DNA of 64,000 nt from Helicobacter saguini (GTDB lineage: Bacteria; Campylobacterota; Campylobacteria; Campylobacterales; Helicobacteraceae), in assembly GCF_000762875.2 (NCBI RefSeq), contig NZ_JRMP02000009.1, forward strand, positions 1 to 64,000, read 5' to 3'. The notes below the pieces were generated by a model. That model was not told the DNA's origin, did no database searches, and worked only from the letters and a program-made list of their open reading frames with translations. Positions 38,364 to 45,495 of this stretch are shown one piece after another. Both the position numbers and the translations under genes were made by a program. Each line of letters starts with the position of its first letter. Within the stretch, counting starts at the first letter, position 1.

Positions 38364-39409
38364 CTAGATTCTACCCTTATAAGATTCTATAATTTTATCT
38401 TTCAAATTATAAATATCTTCTAGGCGTGAGATGGCGATAAATTCGCCATTTGGAAAGCTTAAAGACTTTTTTGGCGTGTTAAAATAAAGCCGCACAATCC
38501 ACTTTGTCACCTTATTTTGATACAAAATATTAAAATAGCTAAGAGTATCTTTGTAGCCTATATCATTGAGATTTGCCCCTGCATCGCCTAAAATGCCACG
38601 TACTATGTAGTATCCTTGTAATTCTTCTTCAGTCGTAACGATGCCTTTTTCATTAGAATCTTCGCTTGCTTCAGCGGATTCCATAACCTGCTCGTTTAAA
38701 CCATTTTTAATATTTGTGATTTTTTCATACGCCAAATCATTAATTATTTCTTTAAACGCCTTTTTGATATAGCCCTTAAACTGCTCAATTATCGCACTTG
38801 TCATTCGTTTATCTGTTATTTGCGTAGCAAAAAATTTGGCAAATTCATCGCTTGGATTTTCAATCTCGCTTTTAAAAATAGATTCTATATTTCGCAGATA
38901 TTTTTTCTCCAAAGCGACATTCATTATAGAATCTAAATTAAGACTTTTGCTGCTAAACTGGCGTAAATCCTTAATATCCCGCGGCTTTAGATTCTCTAAA
39001 TCAACGACTAAAAATGGTGTCTTATCCATCACATTTGGCGTGTCAATATCGGTAAAAAAGCGATATTCAATCCCATTTGTAAGTATGGCAAACTTTATGC
39101 TAGGAGCGGTATTAAAATAGCGGATGAGCTGATTTGTATGATTATCAAGATTCTCACTATGTGATTTTGCTTCAATTAAAATAAAGGGCGAACCATCTTT
39201 GAATATGGCGTAATCGCTCTTTTAGCCCTTTTTAGTGCCGATATCAGCGGTATATTCAGGCACGACTATGCTAGGATTAAACACATCGTAACCAAGCGCA
39301 CTTAAAAATGGCATAATAAAAGTCATTTTTGTAGCCTCTTCAGTAGTCACCAAAGCCTTTTGCTGCTCAATTTTTTCAATTATGCTTTTAGTGCGTTTTC
39401 AAATTCCAT
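38364..39409 (-). pseudogene. Restriction-type endonuclease (type I R-subunit N-terminal-like), broken
   Basis: The intact part (to 39032) continues an upstream frame that reads ILTNGIEYRFFTDID, LIRYFNTAPSIKFA and SDYAIFKDGSPFILIEAKS. The last has the D...E-x-K core of PD-(D/E)XK nucleases, as in the HsdR N-terminal family of about 340-residue stand-alone proteins. Two lesions are seen. A TAA at 39222-39224 replaces what is probably a Glu codon (TKKG-stop-KSDYA). Near the start (MEFENALK, 39409) a base appears lost from an A-run (39386-39389), shifting SIIEKIEQQKAL out of frame. A shortened downstream product from internal starts is possible but would lack the catalytic core. Confidence 0.75.
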
Positions 39410-39771
39410 TTTGTGCGTTCTTTTATTGATTGATAAACCTAGATTCTATAACACAAAATGCGACTTTTTCAAGGGAATTGTAAAAATATTTTGAATTTTG
39501 ATTCTAAAATCACAAAATGTAACATTTTAGATTCTATAATTTGCGTGGTTTTGGAATCTTTGTTTGTAGATTTTAGAATTTTGCTCACGCGGTTTTAGAA
39601 TCTTGTTTGTGCAATTTTTAGAATCTTGTTTGTGCATTATTAGAATCTTGTTTTAAAAAAGGAGTAAAATACATTGTATAAAGGAACTTGCAATCTTTTT
39701 GGCTTAATTTAGCCTTAAAATTACAAGCCCACTTAAGCTATTATTAAGATAATTTTATAAATTTATGCATT

Positions 39772-39831
39772 TTAATACATAAAATTAATGAAAATTATAC
39801 AAAGTAATAGTATAATTACAAAGTATTTCAT
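39772..39831 (-). CDS. Hydrophobic 19-residue peptide, candidate type I toxin (copy B)
   Basis: The ORF encodes MKYFVIILLLCIIFINFMY, differing from copy A only by Leu4 to Phe. AAGGAG (39841-39846) lies 9 bases before the ATG and is paired within a hairpin. Codons match copy A except at the one changed site. Confidence 0.75.
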   Translation of the reverse strand: MKYFVIILLLCIIFINFMY

Positions 39832-39908
39832 ATAATCGTTCTCCTTTCGGTGAAGCGATTTCCCTTTATGGAGCCGTTAAATCCATAAAGGAATTACGAT
39901 GCTCCACA
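39823..39908 (+). ncRNA. Candidate antisense RNA to the copy B toxin leader
   Basis: A plus-strand TATAAT at 39811-39816, within the peptide ORF, would start an RNA near 39823 that covers the start codon, ribosome site and leader. The 3' end is a guess. Confidence 0.45.
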
Positions 39909-40121
39909 ATCAAAATTATAACTACAAAATTACAAGAAAATTACAATATTACAAAAGTTATAAAAATACGAATTTAGTTTTATGTTTTTACGCAAACGTT
40001 ACAAATATATACATCATTCTTAATTTTTTTTAAAATTTTAGATTTAATATTGATTTTTTTTTTTTTGCAAGAATATTACTATCAGTCTTTTTTAAGACAA
40101 TTTTAACACAAAGGATAAAGT

Positions 40122-41009
40122 ATGTTAAGGATTTTTTTGACAATGGTAGCGTTATTTACGCTAATAGTTACGGCTGTAGCAAGGGATATTTATAATATCA
40201 CTTCAAATAAAGCAGAGGATATTATCATAAATCCAAAGACAGACAATGTGAGCGAGATAGTCAATAGGCTTGCAAAAATAGTTAATAACCCCTTGATTAA
40301 GGTAGATGATGTTGCTAGACTAAAGGCGAAATATACAATCGAGGACATATATGAAGTTATGGGCTATGAAGGCGAACACTTGCCACAACTAAATGAAGCA
40401 CCTGCATATTTAGTATCAGTATATTTATACGAAAATAAACAAAAAGCCGAAAATAATAAATATGTAAAGATATTATCTAGTGCTGCTGATTTATCCAACA
40501 AAAACAAAAATTATTTTGATACTGCATTTAGCAATATTAAATTACAAGACTACAAATATGTTTGTATGAATCCTAATGCTTATAGTTGGATAGAATCAGT
40601 AGATGGTTATATAACAGGGCTCAAAGGAGAATGGGAAATAAAAAATCTTAATGGAGAATCATATGATGATATATATAAAATGGCTTATGAAATATCTAAT
40701 AATTTAAGTGATAATAGATTTAGTATGGAAGAAAAAGTTATGTGGTGGGAGTATCATTATTCTCTAATGCTGTCTAAAGTCCAGCGAATGATATGCTCTC
40801 ATATTCCTATTTTTGATAATTCTAGTTTATATAAAGCAATATCCCTTAGAGTAGGCACTGACGTAAAGGAAACTTTTGAAAAAACAAGAAATTTAAAATT
40901 ATTTAACTACACTTTAAAAGATGTGGAAAATGTAATAAGAGATGACATAAAAAAGTTACTAGAAATATCTAAAACTATAAAACCACAAAACATATATCTC
41001 AAAAATTAA
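40122..41009 (+). CDS. Secreted hypothetical protein in the island
   Basis: The protein has 295 residues. A signal peptide is visible (LRIFLTMVALFTLIVTAVA). The mature part is mixed helical with aromatic-rich stretches (EEKVMWWEYHYSLMLSKVQRMIC) and few cysteines. It contains none of the DSK/ESK strings, and only two partial octamers, unlike most neighbours. This suggests later arrival. A ribosome site (AAAGGATAAAGT) precedes the ATG. It is bracketed by toxin-like repeats B and C. No family recognised. Confidence 0.65.
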   Translation: MLRIFLTMVALFTLIVTAVARDIYNITSNKAEDIIINPKTDNVSEIVNRLAKIVNNPLIKVDDVARLKAKYTIEDIYEVMGYEGEHLPQLNEAPAYLVSVYLYENKQKAENNKYVKILSSAADLSNKNKNYFDTAFSNIKLQDYKYVCMNPNAYSWIESVDGYITGLKGEWEIKNLNGESYDDIYKMAYEISNNLSDNRFSMEEKVMWWEYHYSLMLSKVQRMICSHIPIFDNSSLYKAISLRVGTDVKETFEKTRNLKLFNYTLKDVENVIRDDIKKLLEISKTIKPQNIYLKN

Positions 41010-41216
41010 AGTCATTTTTTAGTATATTTGGCGATTTGGAATCTATTACAAATTTAAATAGATTCTATATTTTGTGGATTTTTAAAATTTTGTTAGAATT
41101 ATAAAAGGAGTAAAATACATTGTATAAAGGAACTTGCAATCTTTTGGCTTAATTTAGCCTTAAAATTACAAGCCCACTTAAGCTATTACTAAGATAATTT
41201 TATAAATTTATGCAAA

Positions 41217-41279
41217 TTAATACATAAAATTTACAAAAATTATACAAAGTAATAGTATAATTACGACGTATTTTAACAT
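41217..41279 (-). CDS. Hydrophobic 20-residue peptide, candidate type I toxin (copy C)
   Basis: The ORF encodes MLKYVVIILLLCIIFVNFMY, the most divergent copy. Relative to copy A it has an extra Leu codon and L/V and I/V changes that keep the membrane segment intact. AAGGAG (41288-41293) lies 8 bases before the ATG. Conservative replacements indicate selection on the peptide. Confidence 0.75.
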   Translation of the reverse strand: MLKYVVIILLLCIIFVNFMY

Positions 41280-41352
41280 TGTCGCTTCTCCTTTCGGCGG
41301 AGCGATTTCCCTTTATGGAGCACAACCCATAAAGGAATTACGATGCTCCACA
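41267..41352 (+). ncRNA. Candidate antisense RNA to the copy C toxin leader
   Basis: A plus-strand TATAAT at 41256-41261 inside the peptide ORF would start an RNA near 41267 that runs over the ribosome site and leader. The 3' end is a guess. Confidence 0.45.
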
Positions 41353-41401
41353 ATCGAAATTATAACTGCAAAATGACAAGAAAATTACAATATTACAAAA
41401 G

Positions 41402-42682
41402 TTAATCGTTTTTAGAATCTAGGGCTTTTAGGCTTTCATTTAGTAGCGATTTTAGGGCGTTTAGATTTGTGTGAGAAATACTTGAAATAGGGATTATAAA
41501 AAGTGGCGTTTTAGATTCTATCCTTTTCCCAAACTCCATAAATTCCTTTAATTCATCGCTTATAAATATCGGTGTGTCCGCTGTTTTCAAGGTATCTTTC
41601 AGTGCAAACGAGCCAAAAGATTCTATATTTTTAGAATCTAAATCGCTTTTTGTAATCGCAATGGCGTAAGGTTTATCGGCTAGAGCGGGGGAGTATTTTT
41701 TTATTTCATTCATTAATACGTTAAATTGTGCGTGCAAATTAGATTCTATACTATTAGAATCCTTAGAATCTTGCGACTTAGATTCAATGGAATCAATTTT
41801 ATGTGTGGCAATTCGAGTATCGTGCGCAAGATTCGTGGGTTGCGAAGATTCGAGCAAGGAGATAGAACTTAAACGTTCATCGACGAAGCGAGAATCAAGC
41901 TCCCGCGAAGATTGCGTGCGAGACGACGAATTGCCCTCGCGACTAATATCAAGCATAAATAACAAAATCTTTGTCCTTTCAATATGCCGCAAAAACTGCA
42001 ACCCAAGCCCCTTTCCATCACTTGCCCCAGCAATAAGACCCGGAATATCCGCCACCACAAAGGACTCCAAAAGGCTAATATCCACCACGCCAAGATTAGG
42101 GATAAGCGTGCTAAACTCGTAGTTTGCGACCTTTGGACGCGAGTTTGTAATCGTGCTAATTAGCGAACTTTTGCCCGCATTTGAAAAGCCAACGAGCGCG
42201 ACATCAGCTATCATTTTTAGCTCCAAACTCACCTGCATTTGAGTGCCAGAAATGCCCTTTTGAGCATAAGTTGGGCGTTGATTTGTCGCGTTTTTAAAGC
42301 GCGCATTGCCTAAGCCGCCCTTCCCACCTTTAAGAAGTCGCACACTTTGCCCATCAAGTGTCAAATCACATAGAATCTCCCCCGTGCTATCATTGATTAT
42401 TTGCGTCCCGGGCGGCACTTTGACCTGCAAATCAGCACCCTTTTTACCACTTTTATTTTTCCCTTCACCACTTGCGCCATTACTTGCAAAATAATTCTTA
42501 TTCCCACGAAATCCCGCCAAAGTCGAAGTATTCTTATCCGCGATAAAGATTATATCGCCGCCATTTCCACCATCGCCACCATCAGGACCGCCTTGTATCA
42601 CAAACTTTTCACGGCGGAAACTCACCGCCCCAGCACCCCCATCACCAGCTTTAATATTAATTTTCACGCTATCTACAAACAT
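41402..42682 (-). CDS. obgE: Obg-family GTPase with repeat insertion
   Basis: I start at 42682 (MFVDSVKI), with AAAGG 7 bases upstream; 17 extra codons upstream are not family-like. The 426-residue protein has the glycine-rich Obg fold (GGPDGGDGGNGGD, PPGTQI), the G domain with GFSNAGKSS (about 165-173), DIPG and TKSD. Obg acts in late 50S assembly and stress control. The G domain is expanded by about 80 residues between the G3 (DIPGLI) and G4 (TKSD) motifs. The insert combines octamer strings with the 54-bp element also seen at 35520-35573, here in antisense orientation. Confidence 0.95.
   Translation of the reverse strand: MFVDSVKINIKAGDGGAGAVSFRREKFVIQGGPDGGDGGNGGDIIFIADKNTSTLAGFRGNKNYFASNGASGEGKNKSGKKGADLQVKVPPGTQIINDSTGEILCDLTLDGQSVRLLKGGKGGLGNARFKNATNQRPTYAQKGISGTQMQVSLELKMIADVALVGFSNAGKSSLISTITNSRPKVANYEFSTLIPNLGVVDISLLESFVVADIPGLIAGASDGKGLGLQFLRHIERTKILLFMLDISREGNSSSRTQSSRELDSRFVDERLSSISLLESSQPTNLAHDTRIATHKIDSIESKSQDSKDSNSIESNLHAQFNVLMNEIKKYSPALADKPYAIAITKSDLDSKNIESFGSFALKDTLKTADTPIFISDELKEFMEFGKRIESKTPLFIIPISSISHTNLNALKSLLNESLKALDSKND
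41838..41891 (+). repeat. 54-bp dispersed element, copy in obgE
   Basis: It matches 35520-35573 at 49 of 54 positions and lies on the strand opposite to the coding sense of obgE. It is translated there as part of SRFVDERLSSISLLESS. Confidence 0.85.
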
Positions 42683-42921
42683 TCCCACACCTTTTAGATT
42701 TAAAATAGATTCTATAAAAAGAATAAAATTCAATTAAATGCTATATTCCATACTTATATTATAACGATAAAGTTAAATTAAAATTACTAATATTTTATTG
42801 AAAACTCTAAAATATGTATTTTATAATTAAGATTATAAAATCATCAAATTTAATACTTGAAATATAAAAAATTAGAATCTTTAAGATAAAATAATGCTAT
42901 TTTAATTTTGAAAGGAAAAAT

Positions 42922-43647
42922 ATGTTAGTGACAATTAAATCTCTGCTGTTATATGGTGCGTTTGTAAGTGGTAATGGAAATTTAGTAGGTATAAATGACA
43001 ATAATTTTGGTGGAAATGGAATAGAAAGCATGAAAGAACATCAGTATGATTCTAATATAAAACAGGGCTATGAGCTACTATCAAAGGCAAGCTACGCCGA
43101 AGAAGTCGATGGCTATTATGAAAAGGCAGCCGAGCTAAAAAAACAAGCCTGTGATTTGGGCATCGGCAAGGCGTGCTGGTATTATGCGTTTCAAACAAAC
43201 AAGGACGCGGACTATGCGCGCGCAGCGGATGTGCTGCAAAAAAGCTGCTTTAACTACGATGAGCCGCCAAGTGCGCTAGTTGGCGAGTCCTGCACATATC
43301 TAGGCATTATGCAGTCACAAGGCAAGGTTGAGACTGATTATAGCGAGGCAAATTTGTATGAGATGGGCTGTGACCTAAATGATGGCTGGGGGTGCTATCG
43401 CTTGGCGCGCGATTTTGTCGCACAAGATGACTACGATACTGCGGCGGCTTTGAATGAGAAGGCAATAAGGATTCTAGACACACAATGTAATGAAAATATC
43501 GGCTCAAGCTGCTATCTTTTGGGTAGCATTTATGAGCAGCCTTTTAGCGATACGTGGCTAGATTCTAATACGCGTGAAAATCATAGTAAAATCTTTTTTG
43601 AACGCGGCTGCAAACTTCGCGATGGTGACGCGTGTAGCTCGCTATAA
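42922..43647 (+). CDS. Sel1-repeat, Hcp-like cysteine-rich protein
   Basis: The protein has 241 residues with Sel1-like repeats of about 36 residues. Each has paired cysteines spaced as in Helicobacter cysteine-rich proteins: ACDLGIGKAC, GCDLNDGWGC, GCKLRDGDAC. Each pair forms a disulfide linking the two helices in known Hcp structures. HcpA-type proteins bind peptidoglycan-related ligands and act on the host. The N-terminus (TIKSLLLYGAFVSG) is a weak signal, so export is likely but not certain. A ribosome site (AAAGGAAAAAT) precedes the ATG. Confidence 0.87.
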   Translation: MLVTIKSLLLYGAFVSGNGNLVGINDNNFGGNGIESMKEHQYDSNIKQGYELLSKASYAEEVDGYYEKAAELKKQACDLGIGKACWYYAFQTNKDADYARAADVLQKSCFNYDEPPSALVGESCTYLGIMQSQGKVETDYSEANLYEMGCDLNDGWGCYRLARDFVAQDDYDTAAALNEKAIRILDTQCNENIGSSCYLLGSIYEQPFSDTWLDSNTRENHSKIFFERGCKLRDGDACSSL

Positions 43648-43693
43648 TCCTTACGTATAGATTTATTAATTTTGGAATCTAAATGAAAGAAAA

Positions 43694-44662
43694 ATGGTGA
43701 AAGATTTGGAAATACGCGAGTTTAGCAACAATGTGGCGATTTTGCAGCTGCAGGATTTAAGCGATGAAAGTCGCATAAGAACTTACGCAAAGTCGCTAAA
43801 TAAGGGCAGTATCATATTGCTTGGCGAGTATGTGATAGACCCATTTTTTTCGCAGGAATGGGAAGATTTGAATGTGGAATTTAAAAATATAGAATCTAGC
43901 GTGGCAGATTCTATAAAAGATTCTAAAAAAATAAAAAAAACTAGGTCTAACAAGCAAGATTCTAATATGGAATCTAATATTAATTCTAGCGTGGAAAATA
44001 CCGCAGATTCTAAAAAAGAAAATTTAAAAAATATAGAATCTAAATTAAAAAATAAAAAAAAGATTGACTTGCTACTTGATATTTCTAAGGCTTATAAACA
44101 TACAATTATTGCCCCTTGCATCGAGTATAAAGAGCAGGGGAAATTTAAGGGCTACTACAAAAATATGCTACTTTTAAGCGGTGGGAAAAGCCACACATAC
44201 ACGCAGCAGCGGCTTATTCAATACGAGCATTGGAATGAAGCGAGCTTTTTTGCAAATGATATTAGCAAACTGCCAAAACTGCCGCTTACTTTTATGGCAA
44301 ATGGCTTTAGATTCGGCGTTTTGTTTGGATTTGAAGCGCATTTTGATGAGTTTTGGATGGAGTTTAAAAAGGCTAAAATTGATGTCGTGCTTGTCCCTAC
44401 CGCTAGCACTTTTAGCTCAAATGAGCGGTGGGAGCACCTTTTAAATACGCATTCTTTTACAAACTCTTGCTATGTTTTTAGGGCGAATCGTATCGGTAAA
44501 ATCGTGGCAAATGATGGCTATGAGTGGGATTTTTATGGGCATAGTTTTGTGGCGTTTGGGCAAGATATACTTGATAGCTTGGATGAAAATGAAGGGATGC
44601 TTTGCGTTGAGCTTGATATGAACGCACTAAATGAGCTTAAAAATAGCTGGAAATTCCGCTAG
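43694..44662 (+). CDS. Nitrilase-fold protein lacking the catalytic cysteine
   Basis: The protein has 322 residues of the carbon-nitrogen hydrolase fold. The catalytic Glu is likely in IILLGEYVI and the Lys in the YKNMLLLSGGK/YTQQRLI region. The nucleophile position, normally Cys before (Y/F)(D/E) as in CYDxRFPE, reads VLFGFEAHFDEFW, with Gly in its place. The Lys-to-Cys spacing and the following VDVVLVPTAS strand are normal. An octamer-encoded insert lies at about residues 65-125. If the Gly is real, the protein cannot be an amidase and may have another role. It precedes an outer-membrane protein gene by 18 bp. Confidence 0.8.
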   Translation: MVKDLEIREFSNNVAILQLQDLSDESRIRTYAKSLNKGSIILLGEYVIDPFFSQEWEDLNVEFKNIESSVADSIKDSKKIKKTRSNKQDSNMESNINSSVENTADSKKENLKNIESKLKNKKKIDLLLDISKAYKHTIIAPCIEYKEQGKFKGYYKNMLLLSGGKSHTYTQQRLIQYEHWNEASFFANDISKLPKLPLTFMANGFRFGVLFGFEAHFDEFWMEFKKAKIDVVLVPTASTFSSNERWEHLLNTHSFTNSCYVFRANRIGKIVANDGYEWDFYGHSFVAFGQDILDSLDENEGMLCVELDMNALNELKNSWKFR

Positions 44663-44680
44663 ATTCTAAGTAGGAAAGTT

Positions 44681-45475
44681 ATGGAATCTAGAACTTTTAA
44701 GGCTAATTTATTAGTTTTTATCATCGCATTTTTAATCTTTTTAGAATCTATTTATGCAAATGACTTGACTGATTTTGGCAATAGCGAAAGTGATGGGCTA
44801 TTAAAGGTGCAAAGTGCCGCACAGGTGCAAACAAATGTCGATATTGAGCGAAAAACGATTACAAAAGTGCCAAAAACGCAGACGCAAATTTCCGCGTTAA
44901 AACAAGCACAAATCAAGCGAAATGGCGTGTATGTGATGCTTTCGATTAATGCGATACCGCTTACGCGTATGATTTCTGCGCAAGATAGCGTGCAGGGCTT
45001 GAGTTTTGGCGCTGGCATTCGCAGTGGTGTGGTTAGCTATCTTGACGACTACATCGGCATTCGCGGGTATTTTGCCTTTGATTTTACAAGCGATACGCTT
45101 TCGCCCTTTAGCAAACAGCGGGAAAATCACAAGGGAAATTTCCTTATGATTAGCCTTGGGCTCGACATTTTGATTGATTTTTTTATCGATAAAAGTTACA
45201 AAAATACGCTTGGTTTTTTTATGGGGATTGGCGCTGGTGGGCTGCTTTATGTGGATACTGAAAAGCCCTTGATTACGGGCTCTGGGGTGAATGGTCCGCC
45301 CTCGTTATTGCTAACGGGTAATGTGATGGTGCAAGGGGGCTTGTCCGCTGTGGTGCTTTATAAGCATAGAATCGAGCTAGGCACGCGGTTTCTGCCTACG
45401 CAGAGCTTTGATTTGAGTGCGGATGGGATTGTGGCGGATTATAATTTTTATGTGGGTTATAGTTATAAATTTTAG
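44681..45475 (+). CDS. Outer-membrane beta-barrel protein
   Basis: The protein has 264 residues: a signal peptide (ANLLVFIIAFLIFLESIYA), a polar N-terminal region, then alternating hydrophobic strands (GLSFGAGIRSGVVSYL, IGIRGYFAFDF, LGFFMGIGAGGLLYVD, VMVQGGLSAVVLY) and a C-terminal strand ending in phenylalanine (NFYVGYSYKF), the Bam recognition signal. It resembles small Helicobacter OMPs. A ribosome site (AGGAAAGTT) precedes the ATG. It may be co-transcribed with the nitrilase-fold gene. Confidence 0.82.
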   Translation: MESRTFKANLLVFIIAFLIFLESIYANDLTDFGNSESDGLLKVQSAAQVQTNVDIERKTITKVPKTQTQISALKQAQIKRNGVYVMLSINAIPLTRMISAQDSVQGLSFGAGIRSGVVSYLDDYIGIRGYFAFDFTSDTLSPFSKQRENHKGNFLMISLGLDILIDFFIDKSYKNTLGFFMGIGAGGLLYVDTEKPLITGSGVNGPPSLLLTGNVMVQGGLSAVVLYKHRIELGTRFLPTQSFDLSADGIVADYNFYVGYSYKF

Positions 45476-45495
45476 AATTTTTGGTTAGATTTTTT

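Larger units (their letters stand above)
39655..39960 (-). repeat. Type I toxin-antitoxin-like repeat, copy B
   Basis: It has the same order of elements as copy A: toxin -10 at 39915-39920, hairpin hiding the ribosome site at 39834-39860, ORF 39772-39831, 3' hairpin 39687-39727, TTCCTTTATAC beyond it. Relative to copy A, the hairpin's arms differ but still pair. Just outside, at about 39597-39655, is a short tandem repeat of TAGAATCTTGTTTGTGCA-like units. The gap 39410-39654 holds otherwise only AT-rich DNA with octamers. Confidence 0.85.
41103..41405 (-). repeat. Type I toxin-antitoxin-like repeat, copy C
   Basis: It has the same element order: toxin -10 at 41359-41364, hairpin with the ribosome site at 41282-41305 (TCGCT/AGCGA ends, GAAA loop on the minus strand), ORF 41217-41279, 3' hairpin 41133-41172. 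The right end of the repeat includes the stop codon of obgE (41402-41404), so the toxin transcript starts right behind obgE in the same direction. Confidence 0.85.

Noticed and set aside
37400-41165. Plus-strand mini-ORFs LYKGTCNLFG... behind AAAAGGAG in each of the three repeats
   Set aside because: They begin at TTG, differ in length and frame among copies (copy C shifts to a stop), and overlap the 3' hairpin of the better supported minus-strand transcript.
36377-41401. Prophage or integrative element
   Set aside because: No integrase, structural, replication or conjugation genes; only a broken transposase and repeats are present.
37632-41405. Plus-strand ORF MLHNRNYNCK... at the right end of each repeat
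   Set aside because: Length and ending vary, there is no matching pattern of silent changes, and the same bases serve as promoter and leader of the minus-strand RNA.
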